Of a DNA stretch of 64,000 nt, positions 10,263 to 20,683 are shown one piece after another; the first letter of the stretch is position 1, and each line of letters begins with the position of its first letter. The notes under the pieces were generated by a model. The model was given only the letters and a program-made list of their open reading frames with translations, did not search any database and had not been told where the DNA came from. Both the position numbers and the translations under genes were made by a program. This DNA comes from Oegoconia quadripuncta (taxonomy: Eukaryota > Arthropoda > Insecta > Lepidoptera > Autostichidae), in NCBI GenBank assembly GCA_949316235.1, contig OX438758.1:4869731-4933730 (forward strand), read 5' to 3'.

Positions 10263-11231
10263 TACAGTATATTTTCGTTTTGTTTTTATTACTACATGCT
10301 TAATCAGAAGCATATATTATACGAAAAGGGATGTCCTACTTTCATCTGTGCATAATTTGCAGAGTTACAAGTAACATAGCAGTAGCGCACAGTCCAAGTG
10401 CTATCATTAGTCACGTAACAGAACGGCTGTTCACAATAATTAGATAATCTTTATGTGTAAAGTAAAATAAGTTATTACAATGGGCTGGGGACTAAGCAAA
10501 CAAGAGAACAATGTGGTCATGGCTCAAACCAGTGGGTTAGCGAACGATTGCACCGCGTGAGCTCGCTAGTCCTTCCCCGTCGCGCTCCTCGCTAACCCGC
10601 CCTCGTGTACCGTGTTCTATGTAATACTGTTTCGTATAATTTAGAGTCAGATAAATAAACAACTGTGAATGTGAATCTCTCGTTTTCCTTATCGATACAC
10701 TGCACACCTTCTGATTGACGTATCCATCTGTGGTGCCCATATACGGAAAAACTCGTACAAGTGTATAAATTCCCTACAAATGCGTTACAAATGGTACAAA
10801 TCCGAACCTCAAGTCAAAATCAATTCAATTGTATTATTGAAAGATGACCATTAAGGCAAGGATGGCAAAGTACGCTCTGTGTCTGTAAAAACTAATACTG
10901 GTATTTATAGCAGACCTATTACAGAAATTATTAATTTGCCATCTCAGTCATAACTTTGTTTATCTAAACGTTTATTTACATTCAATGTCCTGTAACAATG
11001 TTTAATTTTCATTTAAATTTTTACCTTATTGTAGGTAATAATAGTTCCTCTTGTGTAATAGTCACATACTTTAATTTTAGAAAAATACAGTTTGTATACC
11101 TACCCTATGTTTAAGATTATCCAGTAATTTATGGAGTCAAATTTATGTTGTATCTTAATTTTATTTAATATGTTACTTTACATAAGCTACAAGTAGCTAG
11201 ATTATTAGTAATTTTTTTTGTTCATTGTTCA
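10263..11231. other. No gene recognised; possible LTR-like block at 10.49-10.75 kb
   Basis: There is no supported coding region. The block 10,490-10,745 is richer in GC, carries an AATAAA-like signal (ATAAATAAAC, about 10,652) and ends with ATCTG followed by TGGTGCCCATATACGG, which has the look of a retroelement primer-binding site after an LTR. I could not find a second copy in the window nor exact LTR limits, so this is only a suggestion. The rest is AT-rich spacer. Confidence 0.25.
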
Positions 11232-11805
11232 TGAAAAAAAATTTACAAGTGCAGGGAAAATATTAACACTGTTGCAATTTAGAGAAGCTAAGAAAAAAGA
11301 AAAGGGAAGGCGCCTCAATTTCAAAGAAAAAATTATACTTTATCCATTTTAAAAAGAAGCTTATCGTTTTCTACGGAAAATATTTGTATTGCCCGCACCA
11401 TTAACGCTCATTAAACTTGTACAAATGGCTAATCTAAAGCCTGGAATTAATGAAAAAATATTTGTACAGCTGAAGAAAAAAGCTGAAAAAATTAAAAAGG
11501 AAGAAAAGTTGTGCGTTTTACTTTTTGACGAAATATCATTACAAACAAATTTGACATACAATGAAAAACAGGACACTTTAAAAGGATTTGTGACTGATGG
11601 CCAAGATGCAACAAAAACATATGCTGACCATGCCCTGGTCCTGATGATAAGAGGGCTGATAAAAAATTACAAACAACCTGTTGCATATTCATTTTGTGCA
11701 GGTGCCACCAAAGCGCCTGAACTATCAAAATTAATAAAAGCAGTTGCTTTTATCAAAGTTACAAGAGCCGGGTATCAACGTACTCTGCACTGTTTGTGAT
11801 CAAGG
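11232..11805 (+). pseudogene. P-element (P1) transposase relic, central part
   Basis: The frame ending at 11,799 reads F-V-L-P-A-P-L-T-L-I-K then C-V-L-L-F-D-E-I-S-L (the RNase H-like first acidic motif of P-element/THAP9 transposases) and L-V-L-M-I-R-G-L-I-K-N-Y-K-Q-P-V-A-Y-S-F-C. Upstream in the same frame K-G-R-R-L-N-F-K-E-K-I belongs to the family too, but there is a TAA before K-E-A-Y-R-F-L. A one-base shift near 11,775 moves the continuing V/L-C-T-V-C-D-Q-G motif into the next frame. Similarity stops at GATCAAGG|GTAAAAAG, which resembles a splice donor. No THAP domain is visible upstream. This is a dead copy whose 3' part resumes at 14,635. Confidence 0.75.
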
Positions 11806-12892
11806 GTAAAAAGTAGCGTACCTCCCCGCACCGAGCGAGCATCCTTTCAAAGCGGCTCCGCACGTAAAAATTTATTGAAATTAGAAAAAGTGATCCGATC
11901 GACTCGAGATTAGTATTAATCTTCCAGTTATCGCGAACCCTATACGGGAAAGTGAGAAAAAGTGAAAAAAGTGAGAAATTGTGGAAATTAGTAAAAATTT
12001 AACCTCGAAAAATCACATGTTTGACGAAAAGTGACACAAATCGGAGTGCGCTGCAAAATCTAAACCGATACCCCCCTTTTTTTAGGACACCAAAAGTTGA
12101 GGAGTATCGAGGTTTACAAATTGACACTTCTCCGGAATTTTCCGCCAGCGCCCTCCGGAGATATTCAAGAAATACTGGGAGCGGTACGTGGGTCAGCAAG
12201 AGGATCCAGAGCACCTGGACAATCCTCAAGGACACCAGCGGAGAGCAGGAGCCGGGCGAAGAAGAACACCACCTCTGGAATCAAAAATTCAAATAGGTTA
12301 GGAAGTTACAGCCTTTACAAAATTTCAACTGCACAACATAAAGTTGTAAACTCCCCAAATTAAAATTTAAAGCAGTGACTTACATATTAAAATTCATAAT
12401 TAGATATAATAGCCCTTAAGGAATAACATTGTAAAAATTTAGAATATTTTATTTCAAAGTTAAAAAGTTACATGTAGTACAAAGTTAACGGAATTCAAGC
12501 AAAATTTCATCCCCCATATAGAAAACCCGTGAAAGTACCACTGTGGCACAGAGCTTTCTCTTCGGGAAAAATTTTTAAACAGTAGAACACATATTAAGAT
12601 TTGTGGAAATTCGTTTCCTATAAAAACCCACCCAGTAGTTTCCAAATTATATTTAATTTTCCACATCAAACCCAAAATTTTCCGCCAAAATCCTAGCTCT
12701 TGGGGAAAAAGGGCTTGAACAGACACCCGTTAACTTTAGCCACTTTTCTTTGTATGTACAAATAGTTTAATAAACAGATTGTAAGTAGGTTATTTTAAAA
12801 TTTTATTGATAATATGTAAGGGTTGTAATAACCAGACAAAGTAGGTAAACAATTTGGTGTCTCGGAAAAATTCTTAAAACTTAAAATTAACT
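11806..12892. other. No gene recognised between P1 and the IS4EU relic
   Basis: This stretch separates the P1 relic from the second IS4EU-like relic. It contains short open frames (for example 12,097-12,363, Ser/Arg-rich) with no domain I recognise, GC-rich at 11,815-11,870 and Lys-codon-rich repeats of GTGAAAA around 11,950-11,985. It may be the leader of the inserted IS4EU-like element or of a further insertion; neither inverted repeats nor LTRs could be confirmed. Confidence 0.3.
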
Positions 12893-14371
12893 GTGCTTGA
12901 TATGATGAATTTGTATAAGTGGGGTTTGGAACGAAATCACCAATTGAATTACGAAGATATTGATAGAATCGAGGACAATGAACTGCATTTCTGGACAGGG
13001 GTAACTAAAAATCAGTTCAACAGCATTTTACAACTAACGCCGTCTCTTCGTGACAGGACTAATACCCCTGCCACAGTGTTAGGAATATATTTAACTAAAA
13101 TAAGAACCGGTTCACTTGATGAACGTTTAGCAACAAAATTCAACATGTCAAGAAGGACGTTAGAAAGAAAGTTAAAAATAGCAAGAGGTGCCGCATTATC
13201 TAGGACTGAATCATATGACCAGAGAAGAGGTGGTAGCTCGCAATCTTTCTATCCCAGCTCATATATTTGGAGCCGAGCACGACCCAGCCATTTTGGTTTT
13301 TGACGGCACTTATTTGTATGTACAGAAGAGCTCCAATTTCCTGTTTCAAAGGATAACGTACAGTTTACATAAGTTTAGGAACCTAGTAAAGCCTTTTTTG
13401 ATTGTTTGTAGTGACGGGGCCTTTTGCCGCAACAACTTCAGATGCCACAATTATGCGCAGCCTGATGGAAGACCAAAGCTCAGAATGGCACGGATTTCTT
13501 AGACCTAATGACGTCTTCATACTAGACCGTGGCTTTAGGGATTCCATTGCTAGTATTGAAGAATGTGGATACAATCCCCATATGCCACCAACTAGATCCA
13601 GAGGAGAACAGTTGACGACAGCAGATGCCAATAAGTCGAGACTTATCACAATGGTCCGATGGGTGGTTGAGACCATAAATGGTCGATTTAAAAAAGACTT
13701 TAAAATATTTCGGCACGTCTATTTCAACGTTTCTTTGCCAAACATGATGAATGATTTCAGAATTACAGCGGCAATCATTAACGCAACTCGTCGTCCTTAC
13801 GAAGACAGCCGATACGCCGAACAATTCATTAATATTATTAATGAAAATATTAACAGAGAGAATGATCTGGCGGATTATGTGAGTGAGCACAACCTTAATA
13901 GACAAAGAGTAGCTTTCGTGCCAATGGATGCCTATAATGATGCTTTTGATGATTTTCCACAGCTCACGTATGAGGATTTAATCTGGTTCACGTTGGGAAC
14001 ATATCATTTGAGGATAGCTAGGTCATACTGCCATGGCACACTCGACCAAATGGTCTATATATTATGGAATTATACCGACAGCAAGAATTAATTAATAACA
14101 AAATGTTAATCATAGGAAAAATCCAATCGAGACATACGAGGAGCAAACAATATTATACATACATTTTGGTGAATCCGACAGAAACCGGCAGACAAGCGAT
14201 ATAAGGATACTACTGCTCTTGCATCCACGGCTGCCGCACCATTGGAAGCTGTGCGCATATAGCCAGCGTGGTTTATTTTTTATCTTGGGCCAGACATCAA
14301 AATCAAACAGATGCACGTGCGGCCTTTTTAGGTCATACTATTGTACCGATAGATATTGACAATGTCGAATG
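12893..14371 (+). pseudogene. Second IS4EU-type transposase relic with frameshifts
   Basis: Same family as the ORF at 6231-7987, in three reading frames. Frame one gives Y-L-T-K-I-R-T-G-S-L-D-E-R-L and S-R-R-T-L-E-R-K (to about 13,190). Frame two, from 13,188, gives the first catalytic block V-F-D-G-T-Y-L-Y and S-L-H-K-F-R-N-L-V-K-P-F. Frame three, from about 13,410, gives T-G-P-F-A-A-T-T-S-D-A, F-I-L-D-R-G-F-R-D and R-W-V-V-E-T-I-N-G-R-F-K, completing the D-D-E set. After the stop at 14,091 the SWIM finger (Y-Y-C-S-C-I-H-G-C-R-T-I-G-S-C-A-H) is still readable up to the terminal TGA/TAG region at 14,371. The loss around 13,412 looks like a deletion between short GTGACGG repeats. The copy lies inside the split P1 relic. 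Confidence 0.8.
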
Positions 14372-14634
14372 ACGAAAAATAGGTAATATAGTTTCTATAG
14401 TCATTCAAAAACATATAAGTTCTATGTAAATGGATGATATTATGTAATTAGAAGCTATAAAATATATAAATAATGAAAAGTAAAGTTTTTTATTTTTCGA
14501 CTAGACAGACAGTACCCGCAATAATGAGACCCATACTATCGTAAGCTAGAGACATTTATCTATCTATTTCACCCTTTTTTATTTCTGTACATCGTGGGTA
14601 AGCATTTCATACTAAGGTGCCCCATTTATTTTCA

Positions 14635-15128
14635 GGCAAAGGTATTTTACCCGAGGAATGCAGAGAAACAGCTGACCTTCTCCTAATATTTGATCTGTTT
14701 GATTCATTTAATGGCAGTTACGCAAAAAAAAAACAAGCATGGCAAGCCTTATTTGACTGCAGTATGAGCAAACTCCATACACATTAAATTGTGGACTGAA
14801 TTAAAACCAATTTTAAGAAATATGAAATTCATAAATAATAAAGGAAAAGAAGAAAGGGTGCCAATTGGTTGTGGACGATAGAGAGCGCTGAAATTTTAAT
14901 AGATTTACTGAAGAAAGAGTACAAGATTAACTCTCTATGGATGCGCCATATGAATTAGGATCCTCTAGAGATTTTTTTTGGTTCTGTCCGCAGCCACGGA
15001 AGTCGAAATATTAACCCCAGTTCAGCTGCCTTTGAATCGACTTTTGCAACGCTGCTTATTAATAATATAACGAGTAGTTATGCAACTGGTGCTAATTATG
15101 AAGAGGATTTTATAGAAAATTTATATGC
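14635..15128 (+). pseudogene. P-element (P1) transposase relic, C-terminal part
   Basis: After an acceptor-like TTTATTTTCAG (ending 14,634) the sequence reads G-I-L-P-E-E-C-R-E-T-A-D-L-L-L-I-F-D-L-F-D-S-F-N-G and, after frameshifts, I-K-L-W-T-E-L-K-P-I and R-S-H-G-S-R-N-I-N-P (about 14,990-15,020), then Y-E-E-D-F-I-E-N-L-Y. These are the C-terminal blocks of P-element/THAP9 transposases. Together with 11,232-11,805 this makes one P copy, in the same orientation, split by about 2.8 kb that contains the IS4EU relic. It is interrupted again at 15,129 by a LINE tail. Confidence 0.7.
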
Positions 15129-15290
15129 CTTTTTTTTTTTTTATATGAGAGGGCGGCAAACGAGCATGCGGGTCACCTGATGGAAAGCAATCACCGCCGC
15201 CCATGGACACCCGCAACACCCGCCTTTTGTGTAACAGACTCCAGCAAAACTAACCAGACCCAACCAAGAAGAAGCATCCATGAATTAAAC
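15129..15290 (-). repeat. LINE 3' end (minus), poly(T) at left
   Basis: The poly(T) at about 15,130-15,141 is followed by the reverse complement of a LINE tail also seen at 39,418-39,690: on the minus strand the last codons read [13 protein letters not shown] and are followed by GGCGGTGATTGCTTTCCATC AGGTGACCCGCATGCTCG and the A-tail. The copy is severely 5'-truncated. It interrupts the P1 relic, whose next recognisable block starts near 15,294. Confidence 0.75.
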
Positions 15291-15293
15291 ATG

Positions 15294-15400
15294 GACCATT
15301 TATTTATACATTTTTGCTCCTCTAGCATATGTAACAGGACACATATTGCGCAATTAAAAAAAAATGTTTTTAAAAATTGCGATGCTTGCAAACAGTGTCT
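15294..15400 (+). pseudogene. P-element (P1) relic, Cys-containing C-terminal block
   Basis: Directly after the LINE tail the plus strand reads A-Y-V-T-G-H-I-L-R and, after a frame change, K-K-N-V-F-K-N-C-D-A-C-K-Q-C-L. A tyrosine-valine-glycine motif followed by closely spaced cysteines is found near the C-terminus of P-element transposases, so I place it as the next piece of P1. The segment is short and the call is tentative. Confidence 0.4.
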
Positions 15401-16492
15401 CCAACTACGTCGTAATTACGGTATACCTACCGTATTTTTTACAAATCTACCATCTACCGTACACATGTCATTACGGTGCCACATTCTACCGTAATTTCGT
15501 TAGGAACACAGTAGGTACGAACATGGCAACACTAACACTGTGAACACCACTTGTTAATTTTCTTCGTTTTATTGCAGAGATTCATAAAGATTGTTGACAC
15601 AGGTAGGGATTATAATAACACGACATGAAACGCATAATTTGCCATTAATAATATTATTTATGTTTTTTTCCACAGAGAACAGAGAAAAAAAAGTGTTACC
15701 AGATAATCAGACAATAATGGCTTTGGATGCGAGCACAATTGCCTCATAGTTTAACATCCTCCAAACCCCGAAAATGTTATACATTATGTCATTATTCAGA
15801 ATACAATTTTAAGAAATTCTCGCATCCTATATCCTGTAACAGTTGTACAAACATAGTCCTCACTGACAACAACAATGTAATTATTAAATACTACTATTAT
15901 TTTTTTTGTGTTATACAATTTTAAATTATACAATGTCAAGTCATACAAATTATCCTGTGATGTCAAAGTGTAAGAACACAATAATAGTGACTCTAATTAA
16001 CTCAACATTTATAACACTTATTTTTAAAATTTTTATTAAATTTGCTTGAAAAATAACTTTATTATTAGATATTATTTTCTAATTGTTTACATTTATTATA
16101 GCTTTATCTTATTAAGAAAAAGAATATCAATATGCTAATTCTTATACCTTACATTATCAGTCAGATTTGTAGGAAATATTTTCCCCCATATTGACCACAA
16201 ACAATATCAACATCGAAATTTCTAGTAGGTACCTCCTTAACTTTTATATATCATAAATTAAAGAAACATTTTAATATCAAAATCTGTGTCTTATTTAATA
16301 ACCCAGCATCACATTAAAGAATACAACGAATTACGACAACTAGGAAAATAATAATTTATTAAAATCAATAGGTACTTTAGTATAGTGCAAACCTTCAAGT
16401 GATATATAATTTATACTTATTGGGTATGCGCACTTCACGACCACGACGAGTTGTCATCGGTGGCAGATCATCATTAGTTGTAGGATCAGTCT
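15401..16492. other. No gene recognised; contains a 31-nt BEL/Pao LTR-end match
   Basis: AT-rich. Bases 15,401-15,500 have several short inverted copies of TACCGTA/TACGGTA. Bases 15,552-15,582 (TGTTAATTTTCTTCGTTTTA TTGCAGAGATT) are identical to 27,424-27,454, where they form the end of a BEL/Pao LTR next to a primer-binding site; here they may mark a solo or truncated LTR on the minus strand. Between 15,600 and 16,490 I see no domain in any frame. Confidence 0.4.
15552..15582 (-). repeat. BEL/Pao LTR-end match (solo or truncated LTR)
   Basis: This is a 31-nt exact match to the LTR terminus at 27,424-27,454. On the minus strand it ends ...AAAATTAACA, a CA terminus as expected for an LTR 3' end. 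The sequence further inside the putative LTR (15,583 onwards) differs from that beyond 27,454, so at least one of the two copies is broken. Confidence 0.45.
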
Positions 16493-16905
16493 CTACATTA
16501 TCATCCATTGAACTGACATTCGGTGAACAATCTTGTGATTGTCTACTAAAAGGTTACATGTCTTTGTGTGTACTCGTATTTCTTTCACTCTATTACCAAT
16601 GAAATTGTTCCATTCAAGTTCACGCTTAATCCAGCATAGATCCACCGAAGAATCTGTCCAACAGTACTCTGAACATTGAGGAAGTTTTAATTCCTTTCTG
16701 GTATTCGCTAATAATCGTGAACCAATAAGTGCAGCTAATAATTCAAGTCTGGGGATTGTCATTTTCTTTGGTGGAGTAACTTTAGACTTTGCTGCTACAA
16801 TTTGAACTGTTACTTTGTCCTTGTTTTCAGCTCTAAGTAAAACACAGGCTCCATAACCATCACCGCTCGCGTCACAAAACATGTGCAAACCTAACTTAGT
16901 TTCTT
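16493..16905 (-). pseudogene. BEL/Pao RNase H fragment
   Basis: The minus strand reads L-H-M-F-C-D-A-S-G-D-G-Y-G-A-C-V, then M-T-I-P-R-L-E-L-L-A-A-L-I-G-S-R-L and C-W-T-D-S-S-V-D-L-C-W-I. These are the Asp- and Glu-bearing motifs of the RNase H-like domain in BEL/Pao polyproteins (peptidase A17/RT region). Both ends are abrupt: the copy lacks RT upstream and integrase downstream. It cannot be assigned to either Pao copy at 22.6-27.4 kb. Confidence 0.75.
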
Positions 16906-17539
16906 AGGGAATATTCTGTCAGTCACCGTGGAATCTCACAACTGTTCAGTAGGCCGATTCTATTAATTCCAAACAAGCCTGGTGCAGTTACAAGAATTTT
17001 GCAGGTTTTGTTTAGTGCAGGAATAAAACGGCATTCTACTATGCAATAAATGTAATAAAACGACACTGCAACGTGACTGCACCTGCAATGCAACGATAAA
17101 TCATAAACTTTTTAATCGTTGCCATTTTATTGAATAAAACGTTCTACAACTCGGTTAAATCGATTTTAGTTCCGATTTAAATTTTATTTTACACCAAATA
17201 TGACATGAAGGTGCATCTAATGCACGCCATAACTTCAAGTTAAGTTGTAAAATATTAAAATAAGTGTTGTTTATGTCTTTGAAGCGTAATCATTGAAAAA
17301 ATTAACATTATAAACCTCATTTGCCAAGAGTGCGGGCCAAAAAAAAGTTAATGTCAAACTTGTTTATGCAGTGATCAGTCAATCAATTCCGTTTTTCTGA
17401 AACAACTAAATAAAGAGTTTACTAGTTAAAATCCAGATTTATATATTATTAGAAGGTAAGTTTGTAATCAATTACTGGTTATAAATCGTATTTTCCAGTA
17501 CAGAATCATTTTTGTAATGCATTCATTCTGTTTTTAGAA

Positions 17540-18693
17540 ATGGAAGAAGCTAAGAAGAAGAAATGCTCGGTGAGGCAGATGGAGGTCCTAATAAGTTTTT
17601 TAGAAGATCACCAAGACTTGGCACGAGGACGTGTGAAGTCCAAGGAAGGTCGGGCACTTGCTGCCAGATTATGGACAGGATTATGGACAAAAATAAAGCC
17701 AGCCTAGTTCAGACTGGGGCTGGGCCCTCCACAACTGTGGAGCTAACGCCTATAGAAACGAAGCTGGCGACATTGCTTAGCCATGACAGCGAGGACCCAA
17801 TGCCAACAGTCCGGCATAATCCTGTAGTAAGTGCAAAGTTTTATTTTTTCAATATAGATAGTATTGTACTGGCAGCCTAAATTCAATTCATTAATTGTGT
17901 ATGTACCTACTAGTACTAGCTACATTAGGTAAAGACACTTGTCTAGTTATTTACATGGCCTCTATCAATGTGTGGCTACTTTGTTACCGTTTATTTAATT
18001 TTTGAGAACATGATATTGATGTAATAAATTATTATTGCTGTTTTTTTGTAGACACCAGCTGACATTATGATAGCAGCAGAAGAGGGGGAAATTGTGGAAA
18101 ATGTTGAAATAGAAGAGTTACTTTTGTAAGTAATATTATATAACATGTTAAAGTAATGGTAAATAGATGAAAAAGAGTATTTAACATTTACTCCTTTGGC
18201 TTAGGTATAAAATCTTTAATAATTATAGCCAATTTCTATTATTGCAGGTCCCCAGTAGTTGATGAGGCTGAAGTAGAGGAAACCAGGCAACCTGAGTTAC
18301 CACCAACTCGCATTATTACTAGCCCTACCACCCATGCTTCGGCTCACAATGAAGAGGGCGAGAGTAGCTCTTTGGAGCCACCACCAACCCGTACTGCCAG
18401 GAGACGCCGTAGCACCCATGCTTCACAAGCCACAGTCACATCATCATGTAAGCATATTTTAAAACATCATATTACTAGAAAGCAGAAGATAAATTGGGAA
18501 TGTAGTGATCAAAACTTTTTTTAATTTTATAGCAGTGCAGGAGATCCTCCTCAGAATAGAGGAAAAGCAGAGAGAGGCCAACTTACAGTTAGCTGAAGCT
18601 CAGAGCCGCATGGCAGCGGCACTGGAAAGCCTGAGTTCTGGTGTGTGGGCTCTAATTGAATATTTGAGAAGCCAACCATCAAAAAGTAAGTAA
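17540..18693 (+). pseudogene. Harbinger Myb/SANT-like accessory protein gene (4 exons, damaged)
   Basis: ATG at 17,540 opens a Myb/SANT-like domain (Q-M-E-V-L-I-S-F-L-E-D-H, A-A-R-L-W). The frame hits TAG at 17,703; the family motif G-P-S-T-T-V-E-L-T-P-I-E-T-K is downstream in another frame, implying an internal deletion. The exon structure is otherwise preserved: donor GTAAGT at 17,827; exon 18,052-18,125; exon 18,248-18,447 (Pro/Thr/Arg-rich); last exon 18,533-18,693 with a coiled-coil-like helix (R-I-E-E-K-Q-R-E-A-N-L-Q-L). In Harbinger elements this protein binds DNA and carries the transposase into the nucleus. The break in exon 1 should abolish function. Confidence 0.7.
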
Positions 18694-18739
18694 ATGATAG
18701 GATAAGGTATAATGCAAGTAATTTTATTTTAATTACGAA

Positions 18740-20449
18740 TTAAATTCTATTTGGTGCAACGCTGCAGTATTCTGCCCATAGTCTCTGCACAAGAGCATTC
18801 TGTGCAGCTCTCCCTTGCATCAGCTCAGTATTGGCTCTTCCTCTGCGCCTTCCGCTGATATCTTGCGCCTCTTCGTCAATGCCACCTGCGCTGTGTACTT
18901 CGCGCTCCATCATTGAAGATGAATCTGGAGCCGGCGTTCTTCATTTTGTTCTTCCCTGGAGAGCTCAGGTACTGGTAGGCGGGCGCGGTTGGCGATGTTG
19001 TGAAGGACACTACAAGCATTCACCATTTGGGCCGCTACCACTGGGTCAGTGTAGCTCCCGGGCTACTAACAAGCATCTGCAACATTTCATAAGCATGTTG
19101 AAGATATTTTTCATTATACCTAAGTACTTCAAATCCTGATTTCATAGATAAGACTTTATTAGCAACAATTTAGTTTCAATACACTCGAGGTGGTACCAGG
19201 GAGGCTCATGTTCAGAAGTGGACTATGGTAGGCTGAAATGATGATGATGAATTTGAATACATTTATTATTGTTATAATTTTGACTACCCATACGATAAAC
19301 TTGTAATACACATGTCATGTAAAAAAATTGTTGTAGGTACCTGAAGCGGGCCTTCAAGACCCCAATACAGCGCTCCACAGTGTTGCGGGCAGATACCTGA
19401 GCCTGATAGTAATGATAAGCTGGGGTGTTCGGCTCAGCATTGATGATTGGTGTCATCATTATACGGCGAAGAGAGTAGCCACTATCTCCTGAAAATAATG
19501 GTCTCATCACAGGTCTCATATTGTATATCATAATCATATGCACTAAAACTTTTAAATAAGAATAAACTTATAACATAACATAACATTATACTATTATTAC
19601 TATTTTTTTTTATTTACTTACTATCATAACATTTAAGGAATGGTAACCTTTTCGGTTAAAATACCGTTCCTCGTTATCTTTTGGCCTTATGATGGCTACG
19701 TGGCTGCCATCAATGCAACCAATGACTCCGGGAATTCTGAACTTCTGGTAAAAGCTGCAAAAAAGGATAGTGTACATAGGTTGTAGAATAACAGTAAGTC
19801 TCTTCATGACATTCCAGAATTTTCCTGCTTATAGAAACCTTGGCAAAATATGAAAAGCGTTTCTGACTTGCCTTAATTTTATATTTTCTCTTGCTTGCCG
19901 GGTAAGTGGGAAGTAGACGTGCATGGGAAAAATGGCATTGAGTGCATTTATGACTTCATGAAGGGCTCGAGACATACTAGGCTGGGAAATTTGATGGTAT
20001 TGACTTTCTCCAACCAGTGTCTGATAGGACCCCGTAGCAAGAAATGATACTGCTGCTAATACCTTTAACCAAACCATTTTAAAAATAAGCAACAATTACT
20101 TGTTCTATAATTTATAAACGTAACAATTAGTGATATACATAGATATAAGCGCGAAAAACATAACCCCTATAAAATTGTAAAAAATATTTATACCTACCTT
20201 TGTTTCTATATTTAGTCCATCAGACCGTCTCTTACTTCGCATGTGCGGAGTTAGTTGAGTAATTAACACTTTGGCCAGACTTTTTGTAAGTCGGTAATGT
20301 TTAACAAAAGCATTTTCGGATAACCGCATAAAAGGATCGGGAACCACGGTTCTAGGTGTCCGATAGAGCACTGCGGTATTTTCAGCACTCGGTTGTCGAC
20401 CCTCATCCTGCAACGCTAAGAAGAGCAACCCAAAACTCATTTTTACCAA
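18740..20449 (-). pseudogene. PIF/Harbinger DDE transposase (multi-exon, probably inactive)
   Basis: Exons on the minus strand. The first (from about 20,449) holds S-E-N-A-F-V-K-H-Y-R-L-T-K. The next (about 20,080-19,830) reads V-L-A-A-V-S-F-L-A-T-G-S-Y-Q and Q-P-S-M-S-R-A-L-H-E-V. Then F-R-I-P-G-V-I-G-C-I-D-G-S-H-V-A-I (first Asp), G-D-S-G-Y-S-L-R (second Asp) and N-T-V-E-R-C-I-G-V-L-K-A-R-F (Glu) complete the DDE triad. A last exon near 19,120-18,740 carries V-N-A-C-S-V-L-H-N-I-A-N-R-A-R-L-P-V-P. The order and introns match animal Harbinger transposases. Some exon joins could not be verified, and a LINE tail at 19,200-19,252 sits in an intron; I cannot tell whether all frames are intact. 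Confidence 0.7.
19200..19252 (+). repeat. LINE/SINE tail with GATGATGATGA end
   Basis: The sequence GTGGACTATGGTAGGCTGAA followed by ATGATGATGATGAA resembles a 3' tail of LINE copies common in Lepidoptera, ending in an ATG-type microsatellite. No RT sequence is attached. It lies between the Harbinger exons. Confidence 0.5.
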
Positions 20450-20683
20450 GATTTTGTAACCGGAAAAGTACCACTTGACTAACTTTTAAATAACGCTTTA
20501 GCGGCGAAACGAAACCTGCAAAATTCCTGCAATTTTGACATTTAGCTGTCAAAATTGATTAGTGGAATATGATTTGACAACAGTTTTCGCACATTTATGT
20601 AAGCGTTATTTTGTTGAATACCAATTACTGCAGAAAAACTGCACTGCAAAATAAACGTATACAACTTGTTAATTTGACTATAG

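Noticed and set aside
10537..10740. 67-codon minus-strand ORF in the LTR-like block
   Set aside because: No domain, and the sequence looks like a non-coding regulatory repeat; open by chance.
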